From: Arcticibacter pallidicorallinus
GTDB taxonomy: Bacteria > Bacteroidota > Bacteroidia > Sphingobacteriales > Sphingobacteriaceae
Assembly: GCF_003002875.1 (NCBI RefSeq)
Contig: NZ_PVTH01000001.1
Span: 558,001 to 622,000, forward strand
Direction of reading: 5' to 3'
Length of the DNA: 64,000 bases
Shown: in pieces, positions 15,246 through 25,412 of the stretch
Numbering within the stretch: position 1 is the stretch's first letter
How the letters are laid out: every line of letters starts with the position of its first letter
Program-made: the position numbers and the translations under genes
Notes under the pieces: generated by a model
The model's input: only the letters and a program-made list of their open reading frames with translations
Database searches by the model: none
What the model was told of the DNA's origin: nothing

Positions 15246-16577
15246 ATGCAAAAAAATTCTGTTATCGCCTGGTCACTGGTTGTGGCACTCGGCGGATTTC
15301 TCTTCGGCTTTGACACTGCGGTGATTTCGGGAGCTGAAAAATCTATCCAGCAATATTGGGCACTTAATGTCTTCGAACATGGCCTGACGGTGTCTATAGC
15401 TTTAATAGGTACCGTAATAGGCTCCCTGGTTGGCTCGGTTCCTTCTGATAAATATGGTAGGAAAAATACGCTATATATGGTTGCTGCTTTGTATTTGTTG
15501 TCTGCTATTGGAACGGCTTATGCAACCGACTGGTATGTATTCTTGCTATTCAGATTGATGGGCGGATTCGGAGTGGGTATGTCTTCGGTTACTGCTCCTA
15601 TCTACATCTCGGAAATATCTCCTGCTAATCTGAGAGGCCGTTTGGTTGCCTTGTTTCAGTTCAATGTGGTACTGGGGATTTTGATTGCTTATTTATCCAA
15701 TTACCTCATTGGTCAGGAGGGGGAGAATTCATGGCGATGGATGCTCGGTGTTCAGGCATTTCCGTCACTCATCTATCTTGCGTTAATCAGGTTGGTTCCT
15801 GAGAGTCCCCGTTGGTTGGTATTGCACAAGGGGAGGGATGCTGAAGCTTTGAAGGTATTGAAACGGATCAATCCGCTTAATTCGGAGCAGGAGCTGATCG
15901 CGATTAAGCAATCACATAGGGTTCTGGCTGAATTTGAAAAGCCGGATTCTCTGCTCACAAAGAAGTATAAAACGCCGATAACATTGGCGGTTTTATTCGC
16001 TGTCTTCAATCAGGTGTCAGGTATAAATGCGATTATCTATTATTCTCCGCGCATTTTTGAGATGGCGGGACTGGGTGCTCATACATCTTTATTATCTACT
16101 GTAGGTATTGGGCTAGTAAACTTTACTTTCACTTTGATAGCCATTGGCTTCATCGATAAGGTGGGAAGAAGGACCTTGATGTTGATAGGGTCTGTGGGCT
16201 TAATACTCTCTCTCGGTTTGGTCTCACGTACTTTCTTTATGAACGATTTTAGCGGCTTCGCGATCACATTTTATCTGATGATATATATCGCATTCTTTGC
16301 TTTTTCACAGGGTGCCGTAATCTGGGTATTTATTTCAGAGATCTTCCCAAATGAGGTTCGCGCGAAAGGCCAGACGCTCGGAAGTTTTACGCATTGGATT
16401 ATGGCAGCTGCGATTACCTTTTGTTTTCCATACCTGTCTGAAATTGCGGGCGGCGGAAATACATTTCTATTTTTCAGTGTAATGATGATGCTGCAGTTGC
16501 TCTTCGTATGGAAACTTATGCCTGAGACTAAGGGTAAGTCACTTGAGCAGATTGAAAGCAATATGATGATGCATTAA
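15246..16577 (+). CDS. MFS sugar porter, probable fructose importer
   Basis: The 443-residue inner-membrane protein has twelve hydrophobic segments and the sugar-porter signatures: GFLFGFDTAVISGA in helix 1, SDKYGRKN (loop 2-3), RLMGGFGVGMSS, PESPRWLV before the central loop, and FPNEVRAKG and PETKGKSLEQIE at the C-terminus. These define the GLUT/XylE-type branch of the major facilitator superfamily, which moves monosaccharides by proton symport or facilitated diffusion. As first gene of an operon continuing with a fructokinase and SusC/SusD, it corresponds in position and class to the putative fructose importer BT1758 of B. thetaiotaomicron. Substrate is inferred from context. Confidence 0.9.
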   Translation: MQKNSVIAWSLVVALGGFLFGFDTAVISGAEKSIQQYWALNVFEHGLTVSIALIGTVIGSLVGSVPSDKYGRKNTLYMVAALYLLSAIGTAYATDWYVFLLFRLMGGFGVGMSSVTAPIYISEISPANLRGRLVALFQFNVVLGILIAYLSNYLIGQEGENSWRWMLGVQAFPSLIYLALIRLVPESPRWLVLHKGRDAEALKVLKRINPLNSEQELIAIKQSHRVLAEFEKPDSLLTKKYKTPITLAVLFAVFNQVSGINAIIYYSPRIFEMAGLGAHTSLLSTVGIGLVNFTFTLIAIGFIDKVGRRTLMLIGSVGLILSLGLVSRTFFMNDFSGFAITFYLMIYIAFFAFSQGAVIWVFISEIFPNEVRAKGQTLGSFTHWIMAAAITFCFPYLSEIAGGGNTFLFFSVMMMLQLLFVWKLMPETKGKSLEQIESNMMMH

Positions 16578-16605
16578 CCATATTAAACCTTTAAGAATTG
16601 CAGGT

Positions 16606-17532
16606 ATGAAAGGAAAAGATCACAATGTAGTCTGCTTTGGTGAGATTCTATGGGATAACTTGCCCACAGGCAGAAAGCCAGGCGGCGCACCCATGAACGT
16701 CGCCTACCATTTAAAAAAACTGGGTATAAACAGTATACTGATCAGTCGGGTAGGGGATGATCATAATGGTGAAGAGCTGATCCGCTTTATTAAGGCAAAG
16801 GGATTATCTACGGACTTTTGCCAGAAGGATCCTGATCACGTAACTTCTACGGTAGAGGTAGTGATAGGCGATGACCAGGAGGTGAGGTACGATATCGTTG
16901 CGCCCGTAGCCTGGGATTATATAGCACTCGAAAAGGGCTTGCCTGAGCTTGTTTCTGAATCAGATGCCTTCGTCTTTGGAAGTCTGGCAACAAGAAATAG
17001 GACTTCTTACGAGACGTTGCTTTCTTTACTTGAGAAAGCGAGCTGCAAAGTGTTTGATGTTAATCTGCGCGCTCCTCATTTTGACGTGAAGAAAATCGGT
17101 AAGTTGCTATCAAAAACCGACTTGTTGAAACTAAATATCCATGAACTTTACCTCATCTCTGGTTGGTTTGATACAACCTGTAGTACGGAAAGTGAAAGGA
17201 TCAGCGTATTGCAAAATCTCTTTGGCATTCCGGAAATAGTTCTGACCAAGGGTGGAAGTGGTGCATCTTTCTATACTCAAAACGCTCAGTGTAATTACCC
17301 TGCTTTTAAGGTTGAAGTGAATGATACTGTCGGGAGCGGAGACTCTTTTCTTGCTGCATTTTTGTCGAAAAGGATAAAGGGAGAGGGTATTGAGGGGACT
17401 TTAAATTACGCCGCAGCTTTGGGAGCTTTTATTACGACTCACTCAGGAGCATGTCCGGAGTATAAGAAATACGATTTAGAAAGATTTATATGGAAAAATG
17501 ATCTAAACTCAGCCAGACACTTAATTAAGTAG
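16606..17532 (+). CDS. PfkB-family fructokinase
   Basis: The 308-residue cytoplasmic kinase has the N-terminal PfkB motif (GGAPMNVAYHLKKLG, residues 26-40) and the C-terminal signature DTVGSGDSFLAAFL with catalytic-base Asp246 and the GSGD anion hole. FGEILWDNLP at the start is typical of the fructokinase/aminoimidazole-riboside subgroup. It would phosphorylate imported fructose to fructose-6-phosphate. It lies 28 bases after the transporter gene and 24 before SusC, so it is in the same operon and matches BT1757 in the B. thetaiotaomicron fructan locus. Confidence 0.9.
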   Translation: MKGKDHNVVCFGEILWDNLPTGRKPGGAPMNVAYHLKKLGINSILISRVGDDHNGEELIRFIKAKGLSTDFCQKDPDHVTSTVEVVIGDDQEVRYDIVAPVAWDYIALEKGLPELVSESDAFVFGSLATRNRTSYETLLSLLEKASCKVFDVNLRAPHFDVKKIGKLLSKTDLLKLNIHELYLISGWFDTTCSTESERISVLQNLFGIPEIVLTKGGSGASFYTQNAQCNYPAFKVEVNDTVGSGDSFLAAFLSKRIKGEGIEGTLNYAAALGAFITTHSGACPEYKKYDLERFIWKNDLNSARHLIK

Positions 17533-17556
17533 AAAATTAACTAACTAACCAAACTC

Positions 17557-20500
17557 ATGAAAAATTTAATACTTATAATTCCTCTGATTTTAGCTGTAAT
17601 GTGCTCTTCCACAGCGCAGGAGCGAATAGTCAGGGGAAGGATCACAGAAAAAGCAACCGGGCAACCTGTTATCGGTGCTTCTGTTGTCGTTCAGGAAACG
17701 AACAAAAGTACAAGTACCGATATAAATGGAGCATTCGCTGTTAATGCGGCCACCGGCCAAACGATCAGGGTCACTTATATTGGCTTCGAGACTGCGCTGG
17801 TAAAAGTAACTACCGGAAACGAGATAGTTATTCAGCTTGATGAAGCTGCCGCGAGTTTATTGTCTGAAGTTGTGGTTACCGGATATCAGTCCCAACGAAA
17901 GAAGGATTTGACAGGAGCTGTTACGGTGGTCGATGTGGAGGAAATGAATAAGCAGGCTGTAGCCAATCCTATGAAAGCATTGCAGGGACAGGTTCCTGGA
18001 ATGTATGTTACCGGAAATGGTGCGCCAAGCTCTCCCGCGACTGTCAGAATCCGGGGTATAGGGACGCTTAATGACAATAATCCGCTGTATATAATTGATG
18101 GAGTACCCACAAAGTCTGGTATGCATGAATTAAACTCTGCAGACATTGAGTCGATGCAGGTATTGAAAGATGCCTCTGCCGCCAGTATTTACGGATCCAG
18201 GGCAGCTAATGGGGTTATCATTATAACGACGAAGAGAGGAAAATCCGGTGCTGCGCAGGTGAGTGCAAGTGCATCTACTTCACTCTCGAGCCTTGTCAAT
18301 AATGTAAGTATGCTGGATGCGGAAGGCTATGGACGCGTCATGTGGCAGGCAAATGTTAATGGTAATTTCAATCCCGACAACAACGGCATTCAGTATAAAT
18401 ATGACTGGTATGTTGATCCGGAAACGAACGAGCCTGTGTTAAACAAAGTATTCGTCCCGGAGTTCCTGGATCCTGCTCATACCATGAGATCAGCAGATAC
18501 TGATTGGCTAAAAGAAATATCCCAGGTCGGCGTCGTGCAGGATTATAACGTTCAGCTCGCTAATGGCTCGGAGAACGGAAGTTACCTGTTGTCTGTTGGC
18601 TACTTTGATAATAAAGGCGTTGTGAGAACCACAGGTTTTAACAGGCTATCGGCACGTGTGAATTCTGACTACCGGTTATTTAAGGGGAAGATAAACGTTG
18701 GGCAAAATTTAAGTTTGTCGAAAACAAAAGAAGTTGCGGCGGACATTATCAACTCTGCTATCCAGGCAGTTCCTATTATTCCTGTGCGTACTGAGGATGG
18801 TATTGGATGGGGAGGTCCGGTAGCGGGCATGAACGACAGGCAAAATCCGGTACGTGTCCTGGAGGATAACAAGCAGAACGGATACAACTATATGCGTCTG
18901 TTCGGGAACTTCTTCGCTGACCTCAAAATTGTTGAGGGATTAACTTTCAGATCTAATGTCGGCATTGATTACGGGAACTTCACATCGCGCAACTGGCAGA
19001 AGAAATATCAGTCAGGCTACCTCAAAAATGACGTGAACAAAGTAACCAATACGCAAACACATAGCGTCAAGACGACATGGACGAATACCCTGAATTATAA
19101 ACTCCAGTTAAAACAGCATAATCTTGATATCATAGGCGGGACGGAGTATTATGTGGATAATACAACCTCATTTATGGCATCCAGAGAGGGTTTCGTATTG
19201 GAGGATCCGAATTATTTATACCTGGATGCAGGAACGGGTACGAAGGACAATGCTGGAAGTGGAGCTAAAAATGTATTGCTTTCTTATTTTGGAAAAGCCA
19301 ACTACTCTTATCTTGACAGGTACCTGTTTTCTGCAACGATCAGATATGACGGATCTTCCCGTTTTGGTGATAATAATCGTTTCGGAACCTTTCCGGCCTT
19401 CTCAGCAGGATGGCGTATTAGCGAGGAAGGGTTTATTAAAGATAACGCGGAAATTTTTGATGAATTAAAACTCCGTTTCGGCTGGGGAAAAACGGGCAAC
19501 CAGGAGATCGAAAATAATGCTATTTATAACCTGTATTTTCCGAACTATAACATCACTGCCTACGATATTAATGGCGATAAAAGTGGCGTGCTGGCTTCTG
19601 GATTTTACTTATCACAAAATGCCAATCCCAATCTGAAATGGGAAGCTACGGAAATGAGCAACGTAGGGCTTGATTACTCCTTGTTTAATCAAAAGCTTTA
19701 TGGAAGTGTGGACTACTACATTAAAAAGACATCTGACATTTTGCTAAAACCACCATATATCGGTGTCTTAGGTGAGGGTGGTAATACTTGGGTTAACGGT
19801 GCGTCAATGGAGAATAAGGGTTTTGAATTTGTCATTGGACACCGGAGTACGATCAACAGAAATCTTAAGCTTGATCTCACCGGTAATTTTGATGTGGTTA
19901 AAAACAGAGTGACCAAGTTGCCTCCGGAAGTTATCAATGCCTACGGTGGTGACGGACGGGGACAGAACATTCTGGGAAGAACGTTCGGGTCACACTTTGG
20001 CTATATTGCCGATGGCTTGTTTAGAACGCAGGATGAAGTTGATGCAAGTGCCGAACAGCCGAATAAGGGACTAGGGCGTATCCGCTATCGCGATCTGAAT
20101 GGAGATAAGGTGATCAATGATTATGACAGAACATGGATTGGTACTCCTCTCCCCAAGTTTACGTATGGTTTCAATGCGGCGGTTAGTTATAAGAACTTTG
20201 ACTTTTCTTTCTTGCTGCAGGGATTGGGGTCAATCGATGTCAGGAACGAGTCGAAGTTTTATACCGACTTCTGGAGTGCTGTAGAATCTTCATCCAACAA
20301 GGGGACGCGGCTGTTGGACGCATGGTCGCCTACTAACCCTGATTCAGACATCCCCGCGGTAGCGCTCACAGATAATAATTCGGAAGCAAGGTTTTCGACC
20401 TATTTCGTTGAGAACGGGTCTTATCTGAAGCTGAGAAATGCTCAAATTGGTTATTCACTCCATAAATCGCTTATATCCAGACTTAAGGTGCAATCGGTGA

Positions 20501-20634
20501 GAGTATACCTCGGTGGCGATAATCTGGGGATACTGCTTAAATCAAAATCGTTTACTGGTGTGGATCCTGAGAGTCCGGGATTTGGATACCCCAATCCGCT
20601 GGTGGTCACTGCAGGAGTTAACCTGCGCTTTTAA
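17557..20634 (+). CDS. SusC-like TonB-dependent outer-membrane transporter, fructan PUL
   Basis: The 1025-residue protein has a signal peptide (to about residue 20) and a carboxypeptidase-regulatory-like beta-sandwich (about 23-105, RIVRGRITEKATGQPVIGASVVV). The TonB-box region SEVVVTGYQSQ follows, then a plug domain (about 115-230; IRGIGTLNDNNPLYIIDGVP, TTKRGKSG) and a 22-strand barrel ending in NLRF. It forms the pore through which SusD-captured oligosaccharides enter the periplasm with TonB energy. The next gene is its SusD partner. Length and domain order are those of a normal full-length SusC. Confidence 0.95.
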   Translation: MKNLILIIPLILAVMCSSTAQERIVRGRITEKATGQPVIGASVVVQETNKSTSTDINGAFAVNAATGQTIRVTYIGFETALVKVTTGNEIVIQLDEAAASLLSEVVVTGYQSQRKKDLTGAVTVVDVEEMNKQAVANPMKALQGQVPGMYVTGNGAPSSPATVRIRGIGTLNDNNPLYIIDGVPTKSGMHELNSADIESMQVLKDASAASIYGSRAANGVIIITTKRGKSGAAQVSASASTSLSSLVNNVSMLDAEGYGRVMWQANVNGNFNPDNNGIQYKYDWYVDPETNEPVLNKVFVPEFLDPAHTMRSADTDWLKEISQVGVVQDYNVQLANGSENGSYLLSVGYFDNKGVVRTTGFNRLSARVNSDYRLFKGKINVGQNLSLSKTKEVAADIINSAIQAVPIIPVRTEDGIGWGGPVAGMNDRQNPVRVLEDNKQNGYNYMRLFGNFFADLKIVEGLTFRSNVGIDYGNFTSRNWQKKYQSGYLKNDVNKVTNTQTHSVKTTWTNTLNYKLQLKQHNLDIIGGTEYYVDNTTSFMASREGFVLEDPNYLYLDAGTGTKDNAGSGAKNVLLSYFGKANYSYLDRYLFSATIRYDGSSRFGDNNRFGTFPAFSAGWRISEEGFIKDNAEIFDELKLRFGWGKTGNQEIENNAIYNLYFPNYNITAYDINGDKSGVLASGFYLSQNANPNLKWEATEMSNVGLDYSLFNQKLYGSVDYYIKKTSDILLKPPYIGVLGEGGNTWVNGASMENKGFEFVIGHRSTINRNLKLDLTGNFDVVKNRVTKLPPEVINAYGGDGRGQNILGRTFGSHFGYIADGLFRTQDEVDASAEQPNKGLGRIRYRDLNGDKVINDYDRTWIGTPLPKFTYGFNAAVSYKNFDFSFLLQGLGSIDVRNESKFYTDFWSAVESSSNKGTRLLDAWSPTNPDSDIPAVALTDNNSEARFSTYFVENGSYLKLRNAQIGYSLHKSLISRLKVQSVRVYLGGDNLGILLKSKSFTGVDPESPGFGYPNPLVVTAGVNLRF

Positions 20635-20680
20635 CGAGAGAGATTGTCTGATTTAATAATCTGTTATAGATCTGAATAGT

Positions 20681-22378
20681 ATGAAAAGATATTTTTTTAA
20701 AGCTATTTTAATAGCTATCACTTTGAGTTCTTGCACCAAGGACCTTGATGTGGGCGCAGTAGGTGCGCTTGACGAAAGCCAGGTTTCTAACCCTGAGCAA
20801 GCTGAAGGCTTCGTGATTGCAGCTTATTCGCAGCTTGGCAATGATGAAATTAACCGCGCCTTCAGTATGTACCAGTATGGTAATGTCAGGGCTGACGATG
20901 CCTACAAGGGAGGAGGCGGTATCAGCGACGGGGATGTTTTTCACTTTATGGAGACTTTCGTAACCTCCAGACCGGATCAATGGAACTATGATGGTATTTG
21001 GTTTAATATTTATGTGGGGATTCGAAGAGCTAACGAAGGCCTGCGTATTCTTAATCAGTTTACTACTGCCGAATATCCGCTGGTAAATATACGTAAGGCT
21101 GAATTGCGCTTTTTAAGGGGCTACTGGTATCTTATGCTTGAAAATTTATTCAAGAATATCCCTTACATAGACGAGAACGTACCTGCCTCAGAATATAAAT
21201 TCGTTTTAAATAATGAATTTACAAGGGATGAAATCCTGGAAAAGATTGCAGCTGATTTTCAATACGGTACAGAAAACCTTCCGGCAACACAACCTCAAAT
21301 TGGGCGCGCCAATAAGTACGCTGCCTATGCCTTCCTTGCAAAAACAAGATTGTTTCAGGCATATAAGCAAAACGATCAGCACGCTGTGACCAGCATAGAT
21401 GCAGGTAAACTGGAAGAAGTGGTTCAGGCTGCCAATCAGGTGTTGAGTTCCAGTTATGGCCTTCAGCCGGATTTCGCGAATAATTTTCTATCAGGCTCCG
21501 GTTTTGAAAATGGAAAAGAAGCGATCATGTCTGTACAGTTTTCAAGCAGTGATGGGGCAGGACGCGGAAGAGTGAATTTCGGTGACATGCTTACGGTACC
21601 CCAGGGATTGGGCTGCTGTGATTTTCAAAAGCCTTCGCAGACTTTAGTAAACGCTTACAGGACTAATGCTAATGGTGTTCCTTTATTTGAGACGTATAAC
21701 CAGCAAAATGTAGACTTGGCAGAGGCAACGATTGATCCGCGATTAGACCACACCATCTCCAGACCGGGCGCACCCTGGAAATATGATCCTAACCTGCTGG
21801 TATCTAACGGATGGAGCCGGAATATTGCACTGTATGGTACGTATAATTCCATGAAAGAAAATGTATCGCCAGATGCTCTGATAAACATCGATCCATTCTA
21901 CGGAAATACCAAACCGCGCATTATGATCAGGTATGCTGATGTGATGTTGTTTAAAGCCGAGGCTTTAATTGAATTGGGTCGCCACAATGAGGCTCTTCCA
22001 CTCATAAATGAAATTAGAGAAAGAGCCGCAAATAGTGCCGCTCGGTTGGTTAAAGCTGACGGAACGCCAACTGCAAAGTATTACGTGCAGCCTTATATAG
22101 CTGGCGAGAACATCATTTGGAATCAGGAAAACGCGCGCAAGGCTTTGCGTTTTGAGCGGCGGCTTGAAATGGCTCTCGAAGGGGAGCGATTCTTTGACTT
22201 GATGCGCTGGGGCGTTACAGCTGAAGTGATGAACGCATTTTTCGACGCAGAGAGGCCGTCCCGCAGTATATATCAGGGCGCAAGATTTACGAAGGGTAGA
22301 GATGAGTTTTTGCCTATTCCTCAGAATCAAATTTTCTGGAGTGAGAACCGGTATGTTCAAAATCCAGGATATAATTAA
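20681..22378 (+). CDS. SusD-like surface glycan-binding lipoprotein, fructan PUL
   Basis: The 565-residue lipoprotein has lipobox ITLSSC18 followed by KDLD. Its body is the all-helical RagB/SusD fold: AELRFLRGYWYLMLENLFKNIPYID (TPR-like region), an AKTRLF helix, and the C-terminal half with RYADVMLFKAEALIELGR and ALRFERRLEMALEGERFFDLMRWG, which are diagnostic. The end FLPIPQNQIFWSEN..QNPGYN is also typical. It caps the SusC channel and captures fructo-oligosaccharides at the surface. It is 46 bases after SusC in the same operon. Confidence 0.95.
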   Translation: MKRYFFKAILIAITLSSCTKDLDVGAVGALDESQVSNPEQAEGFVIAAYSQLGNDEINRAFSMYQYGNVRADDAYKGGGGISDGDVFHFMETFVTSRPDQWNYDGIWFNIYVGIRRANEGLRILNQFTTAEYPLVNIRKAELRFLRGYWYLMLENLFKNIPYIDENVPASEYKFVLNNEFTRDEILEKIAADFQYGTENLPATQPQIGRANKYAAYAFLAKTRLFQAYKQNDQHAVTSIDAGKLEEVVQAANQVLSSSYGLQPDFANNFLSGSGFENGKEAIMSVQFSSSDGAGRGRVNFGDMLTVPQGLGCCDFQKPSQTLVNAYRTNANGVPLFETYNQQNVDLAEATIDPRLDHTISRPGAPWKYDPNLLVSNGWSRNIALYGTYNSMKENVSPDALINIDPFYGNTKPRIMIRYADVMLFKAEALIELGRHNEALPLINEIRERAANSAARLVKADGTPTAKYYVQPYIAGENIIWNQENARKALRFERRLEMALEGERFFDLMRWGVTAEVMNAFFDAERPSRSIYQGARFTKGRDEFLPIPQNQIFWSENRYVQNPGYN

Positions 22379-22395
22379 TACTAATCATCATAGAT

Positions 22396-23778
22396 ATGAC
22401 CAGCTATTTTAACCGACATAGAGCATACTGTTTGCTCATGGTACTTGTAATGTTATCGTTTGGGTGTAAGAAAGATAGTTCGACGCTCAATCTAGACGCT
22501 GAAGTACAATTGACTTCCTTTGCCATTAATGGTGTCACCGGAGAAATAAATCAGGGATCTGGAGATATATTAATCAATCTTCCTTTTGGGACTGATGTTA
22601 GTTCTTTGACCCCTGTTCTTGGGCTTCCTGAGCAGGCTGTTTCATCGATGGATCCGGGGCGGCCGCATAACTTTACGGGCCCGGTAAGTTACAGAATCAC
22701 GAATGGGAATTTATATAAAGAGTACTTAGTAACAGTAAAGATCATTCCTCCATTGGTATCGTTTAGTATCAACGGTGTTGACGCTACAATTGACCATGGG
22801 AACAAGAGTATTTCTGTACTGCTGCCGGATGGTACCGACCTGAGCAACTTAACGCCTTCTATTGCTTTGCAGCAGGATGTGACTGTTTCTCCTTCTCCAA
22901 ATACTGCTCAGAATTTCGTTAAACCGGTGTTGTATACCCTTTCAAAAGGCGGTGTGAGTGCTGTTTATCAGGTAAACGTGATCAGCAACTCGATCAGTCA
23001 GTATGCGTTTCTTGGAGTGGCTCCAAGCCGGGACATGATTACGAACAGCGATGAAAAGGCTGCTGCGGACTGGTTCTTTGAAACGTATCCTGAAGCGGAT
23101 TATATTTCTTTTCAGACAATAGAAACGGGAATGAGACTGTCGAATTACAAGGTAATCTGGTGGCATTTTGATTCTTCTCAATCCTTGCCTGACGCGGCCC
23201 TAAATCCGAATGTTATCAACGCCCTTAAAGCTTACCGGGCTAATGGAGGGAGCTTGTTGTTAACGTCCTATGCGACCATTTATCTGGAGAGGCTGGGTAT
23301 AGTACCTGCCGGTAAGGGGCCGAACAATGTTTTTGGTGATTTTCTCCCTGCGGGTGGTATTGAGTTCAATAGTGACTGGGGGATCTCATTCAAAGGAAGG
23401 GAGAATCATCCGATCTTCAGGAACCTGGAGACTTTCGAAACAGGTAAGGCCTATCTTCTGGAAAGAGGAACATTCCGGCTAAATCACACGGCGTGGTGGT
23501 TCTTGCCTGAGTGGGGCGGGTATGGAAATGGAGCTAACTGGAGACAGCAAACCGGCGGTGTAAATCTCGCTTCGGAGGCTTGGGATGACCAGCTTGATGG
23601 AAGAGTTGGAATTGCCGAATGGCCAGCGGCAGGTAATGGCAATACACTTATCATTGCCTTCGGAGCTTACGATTGGTATTCTGAGCCTCAAGCTGGCGCA
23701 AGTACTGCTAACAGATACATGAATAACATTCGGATTCTTACGAGAAACGCTGTAGACTATTTAAGAGGAACTAACTAA
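22396..23778 (+). CDS. Surface lipoprotein with Ig-like repeats and DUF4960 domain (BT1761-like)
   Basis: The 460-residue lipoprotein (lipobox LSFGC24) has two tandem DUF5018/Ig-like domains of about 78 residues, each starting SFxINGV and containing ITNGN or LSKGG (about 38-115 and 118-195). A DUF4960-type C-terminal domain follows (about 200-458) with KVIWWHFDSSQ, NGGSLLLTSYATIYLERLG and the tryptophan-rich AWWFLPEWGGYGNGANW. The same architecture occurs at this place in fructan PULs, where BT1761 is a surface glycan-binding protein. Levan or inulin binding is inferred from that precedent. The aromatic residues in the C-terminal domain could contact sugar rings. Confidence 0.85.
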   Translation: MTSYFNRHRAYCLLMVLVMLSFGCKKDSSTLNLDAEVQLTSFAINGVTGEINQGSGDILINLPFGTDVSSLTPVLGLPEQAVSSMDPGRPHNFTGPVSYRITNGNLYKEYLVTVKIIPPLVSFSINGVDATIDHGNKSISVLLPDGTDLSNLTPSIALQQDVTVSPSPNTAQNFVKPVLYTLSKGGVSAVYQVNVISNSISQYAFLGVAPSRDMITNSDEKAAADWFFETYPEADYISFQTIETGMRLSNYKVIWWHFDSSQSLPDAALNPNVINALKAYRANGGSLLLTSYATIYLERLGIVPAGKGPNNVFGDFLPAGGIEFNSDWGISFKGRENHPIFRNLETFETGKAYLLERGTFRLNHTAWWFLPEWGGYGNGANWRQQTGGVNLASEAWDDQLDGRVGIAEWPAAGNGNTLIIAFGAYDWYSEPQAGASTANRYMNNIRILTRNAVDYLRGTN

Positions 23779-23816
23779 GCGCGTTATCCAAAAAACCATT
23801 TACTAACAAGACAATT

Positions 23817-25391
23817 ATGTTTTTAGGAAGAATATTTTGTGCTGCAGGCCTGCTATTAAGCTTGATGTCTTGTAGCAAAGACAAAACGGAATACACTTTT
23901 GAACCGGTGAAGGTTGAAAAGTTTACTATTTACCCTAAGCCAACCGGAGGTACGAGCCAGAATAATGGATATATAGGCTGGGTGGGTGATGTGATGCCCT
24001 ATTATGAAGATGGTAAATTTCAAATTTTCTTCCTTCATGATGCAACCGATCTGGTGAAAAGCAGCAGTGCAGGACAACATCCTGTCCATAAGTTTACTTC
24101 AACCAACGTATTGGATTTTAATTACGAAGGGGAGATGATCCCCTATGGTGATGCAAATACGCAGGATCAACTGCCAGGTACAGGATCTGTCGTTAAGGTG
24201 GGGGATACTTATTACTTTTATTATACGGGACATAACAGCAGTGCTTCCTGGCTGCAAAATAACAATCCTGGCTGGGCTACGGCAAACGACCGGGAAGCGG
24301 TGATGTATGCGACAAGCAAAGATCTCAGTAACTGGACAAAGCGTAAAGACTTTTCACTGAGAGCCCCCTCCGGATATACAGGCAATGACTTCAGGGATCC
24401 TTATGTGTTTTATAACGATGAGTTCGGGGAGTACTGGATGCTGGTGAGTACAAAAACAGCGACTAATGGGGCAGTCGGAAAAGGAGTTATTCTGGTATAT
24501 ACTACAAAAGACCCTTCTTCGAATACCTGGGTGTTAAAGCCTGCTCCTTTATCTGTTGAAGGTACTTACGAAATGCTCGAATGTGCAGATATCTTTAAGG
24601 CGGGAGACAAGTATTATATGCTATTTGCTGAAGACTGGAGTAGCACACCTGGTACTCATTACCGTGTAGCTAATTCTACCGCAGGGCCATGGATGAAGCC
24701 CGCAGATGGAAATGATATGTTTGACGGTCATCAGTTCTACGCCGCTCGTTCAGCTGCTGACGCATCTCATCGTTATGCTTTTGGATGGGCCCATCGTCGA
24801 CAGGGTGAAACGGATAACGGCGCAAGAACCTGGGCAGGAAACTTGATTACACATGAAATTTACCCCCTTTCCAATAATAAGCTGGGTGTGAGAAGTCCTC
24901 TCTCCGTAACAGAATATTTTAGCAATGAGAAAGAAGCCAGCGCAATTTCTGAAAGCGGGACGGTGAGCCGTTCGGGTTCAAATTATATGTTGAACGGAAC
25001 GAATGGCATGGCTTTATACAAATTTGAAGGGATAGAAGGGACAGCTAAGGTTCTGGGCACCTTCGCTATAAATAATCTTACAGGTACCGCTGCTATAGGG
25101 TTCAATACAACTGATAATAACACAGGCAGTTACACAATAAAGTTCGACGCAGGAACCGGTCGTATTGTGGCTTATAATAATGGTGTGGAAGTAACTCGTG
25201 TTCCTTTCAACCTGGAAGTTAACAAAGCCTATACGTTCAGTTTGATTATAGACGGGTCGGTGAGCGTACTCTATGTAAATGACGAAGTGGCATTGACGAA
25301 CCGAATATACAGTCTACAAGGGAAGCCCTGGAGCTTCACAGCTGATGGAGTCACATTAAATGTGAACAATCTGAAGGTGCGCTATCATTAA
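23817..25391 (+). CDS. Divergent GH32 lipoprotein, possible surface endo-fructanase
   Basis: The 524-residue lipoprotein (lipobox LMSC19) is a five-bladed-propeller GH32 enzyme. The nucleophile motif reads GWVGD58VMP in place of WMNDPNG; the RDP transition-state Asp is D194 (NDFRDPYV) and the acid/base is Glu255 (YEMLECADIF). A beta-sandwich C-terminal domain follows from about residue 395. All three catalytic carboxylates are kept, so activity is likely. The altered nucleophile motif and lipid anchoring fit a cell-surface enzyme making oligosaccharides for SusC/D import, as the endo-levanase BT1760 does. Endo action is inference. Confidence 0.85.
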   Translation: MFLGRIFCAAGLLLSLMSCSKDKTEYTFEPVKVEKFTIYPKPTGGTSQNNGYIGWVGDVMPYYEDGKFQIFFLHDATDLVKSSSAGQHPVHKFTSTNVLDFNYEGEMIPYGDANTQDQLPGTGSVVKVGDTYYFYYTGHNSSASWLQNNNPGWATANDREAVMYATSKDLSNWTKRKDFSLRAPSGYTGNDFRDPYVFYNDEFGEYWMLVSTKTATNGAVGKGVILVYTTKDPSSNTWVLKPAPLSVEGTYEMLECADIFKAGDKYYMLFAEDWSSTPGTHYRVANSTAGPWMKPADGNDMFDGHQFYAARSAADASHRYAFGWAHRRQGETDNGARTWAGNLITHEIYPLSNNKLGVRSPLSVTEYFSNEKEASAISESGTVSRSGSNYMLNGTNGMALYKFEGIEGTAKVLGTFAINNLTGTAAIGFNTTDNNTGSYTIKFDAGTGRIVAYNNGVEVTRVPFNLEVNKAYTFSLIIDGSVSVLYVNDEVALTNRIYSLQGKPWSFTADGVTLNVNNLKVRYH

Positions 25392-25412
25392 TCACTTTTA
25401 ACGCTTATTTAC

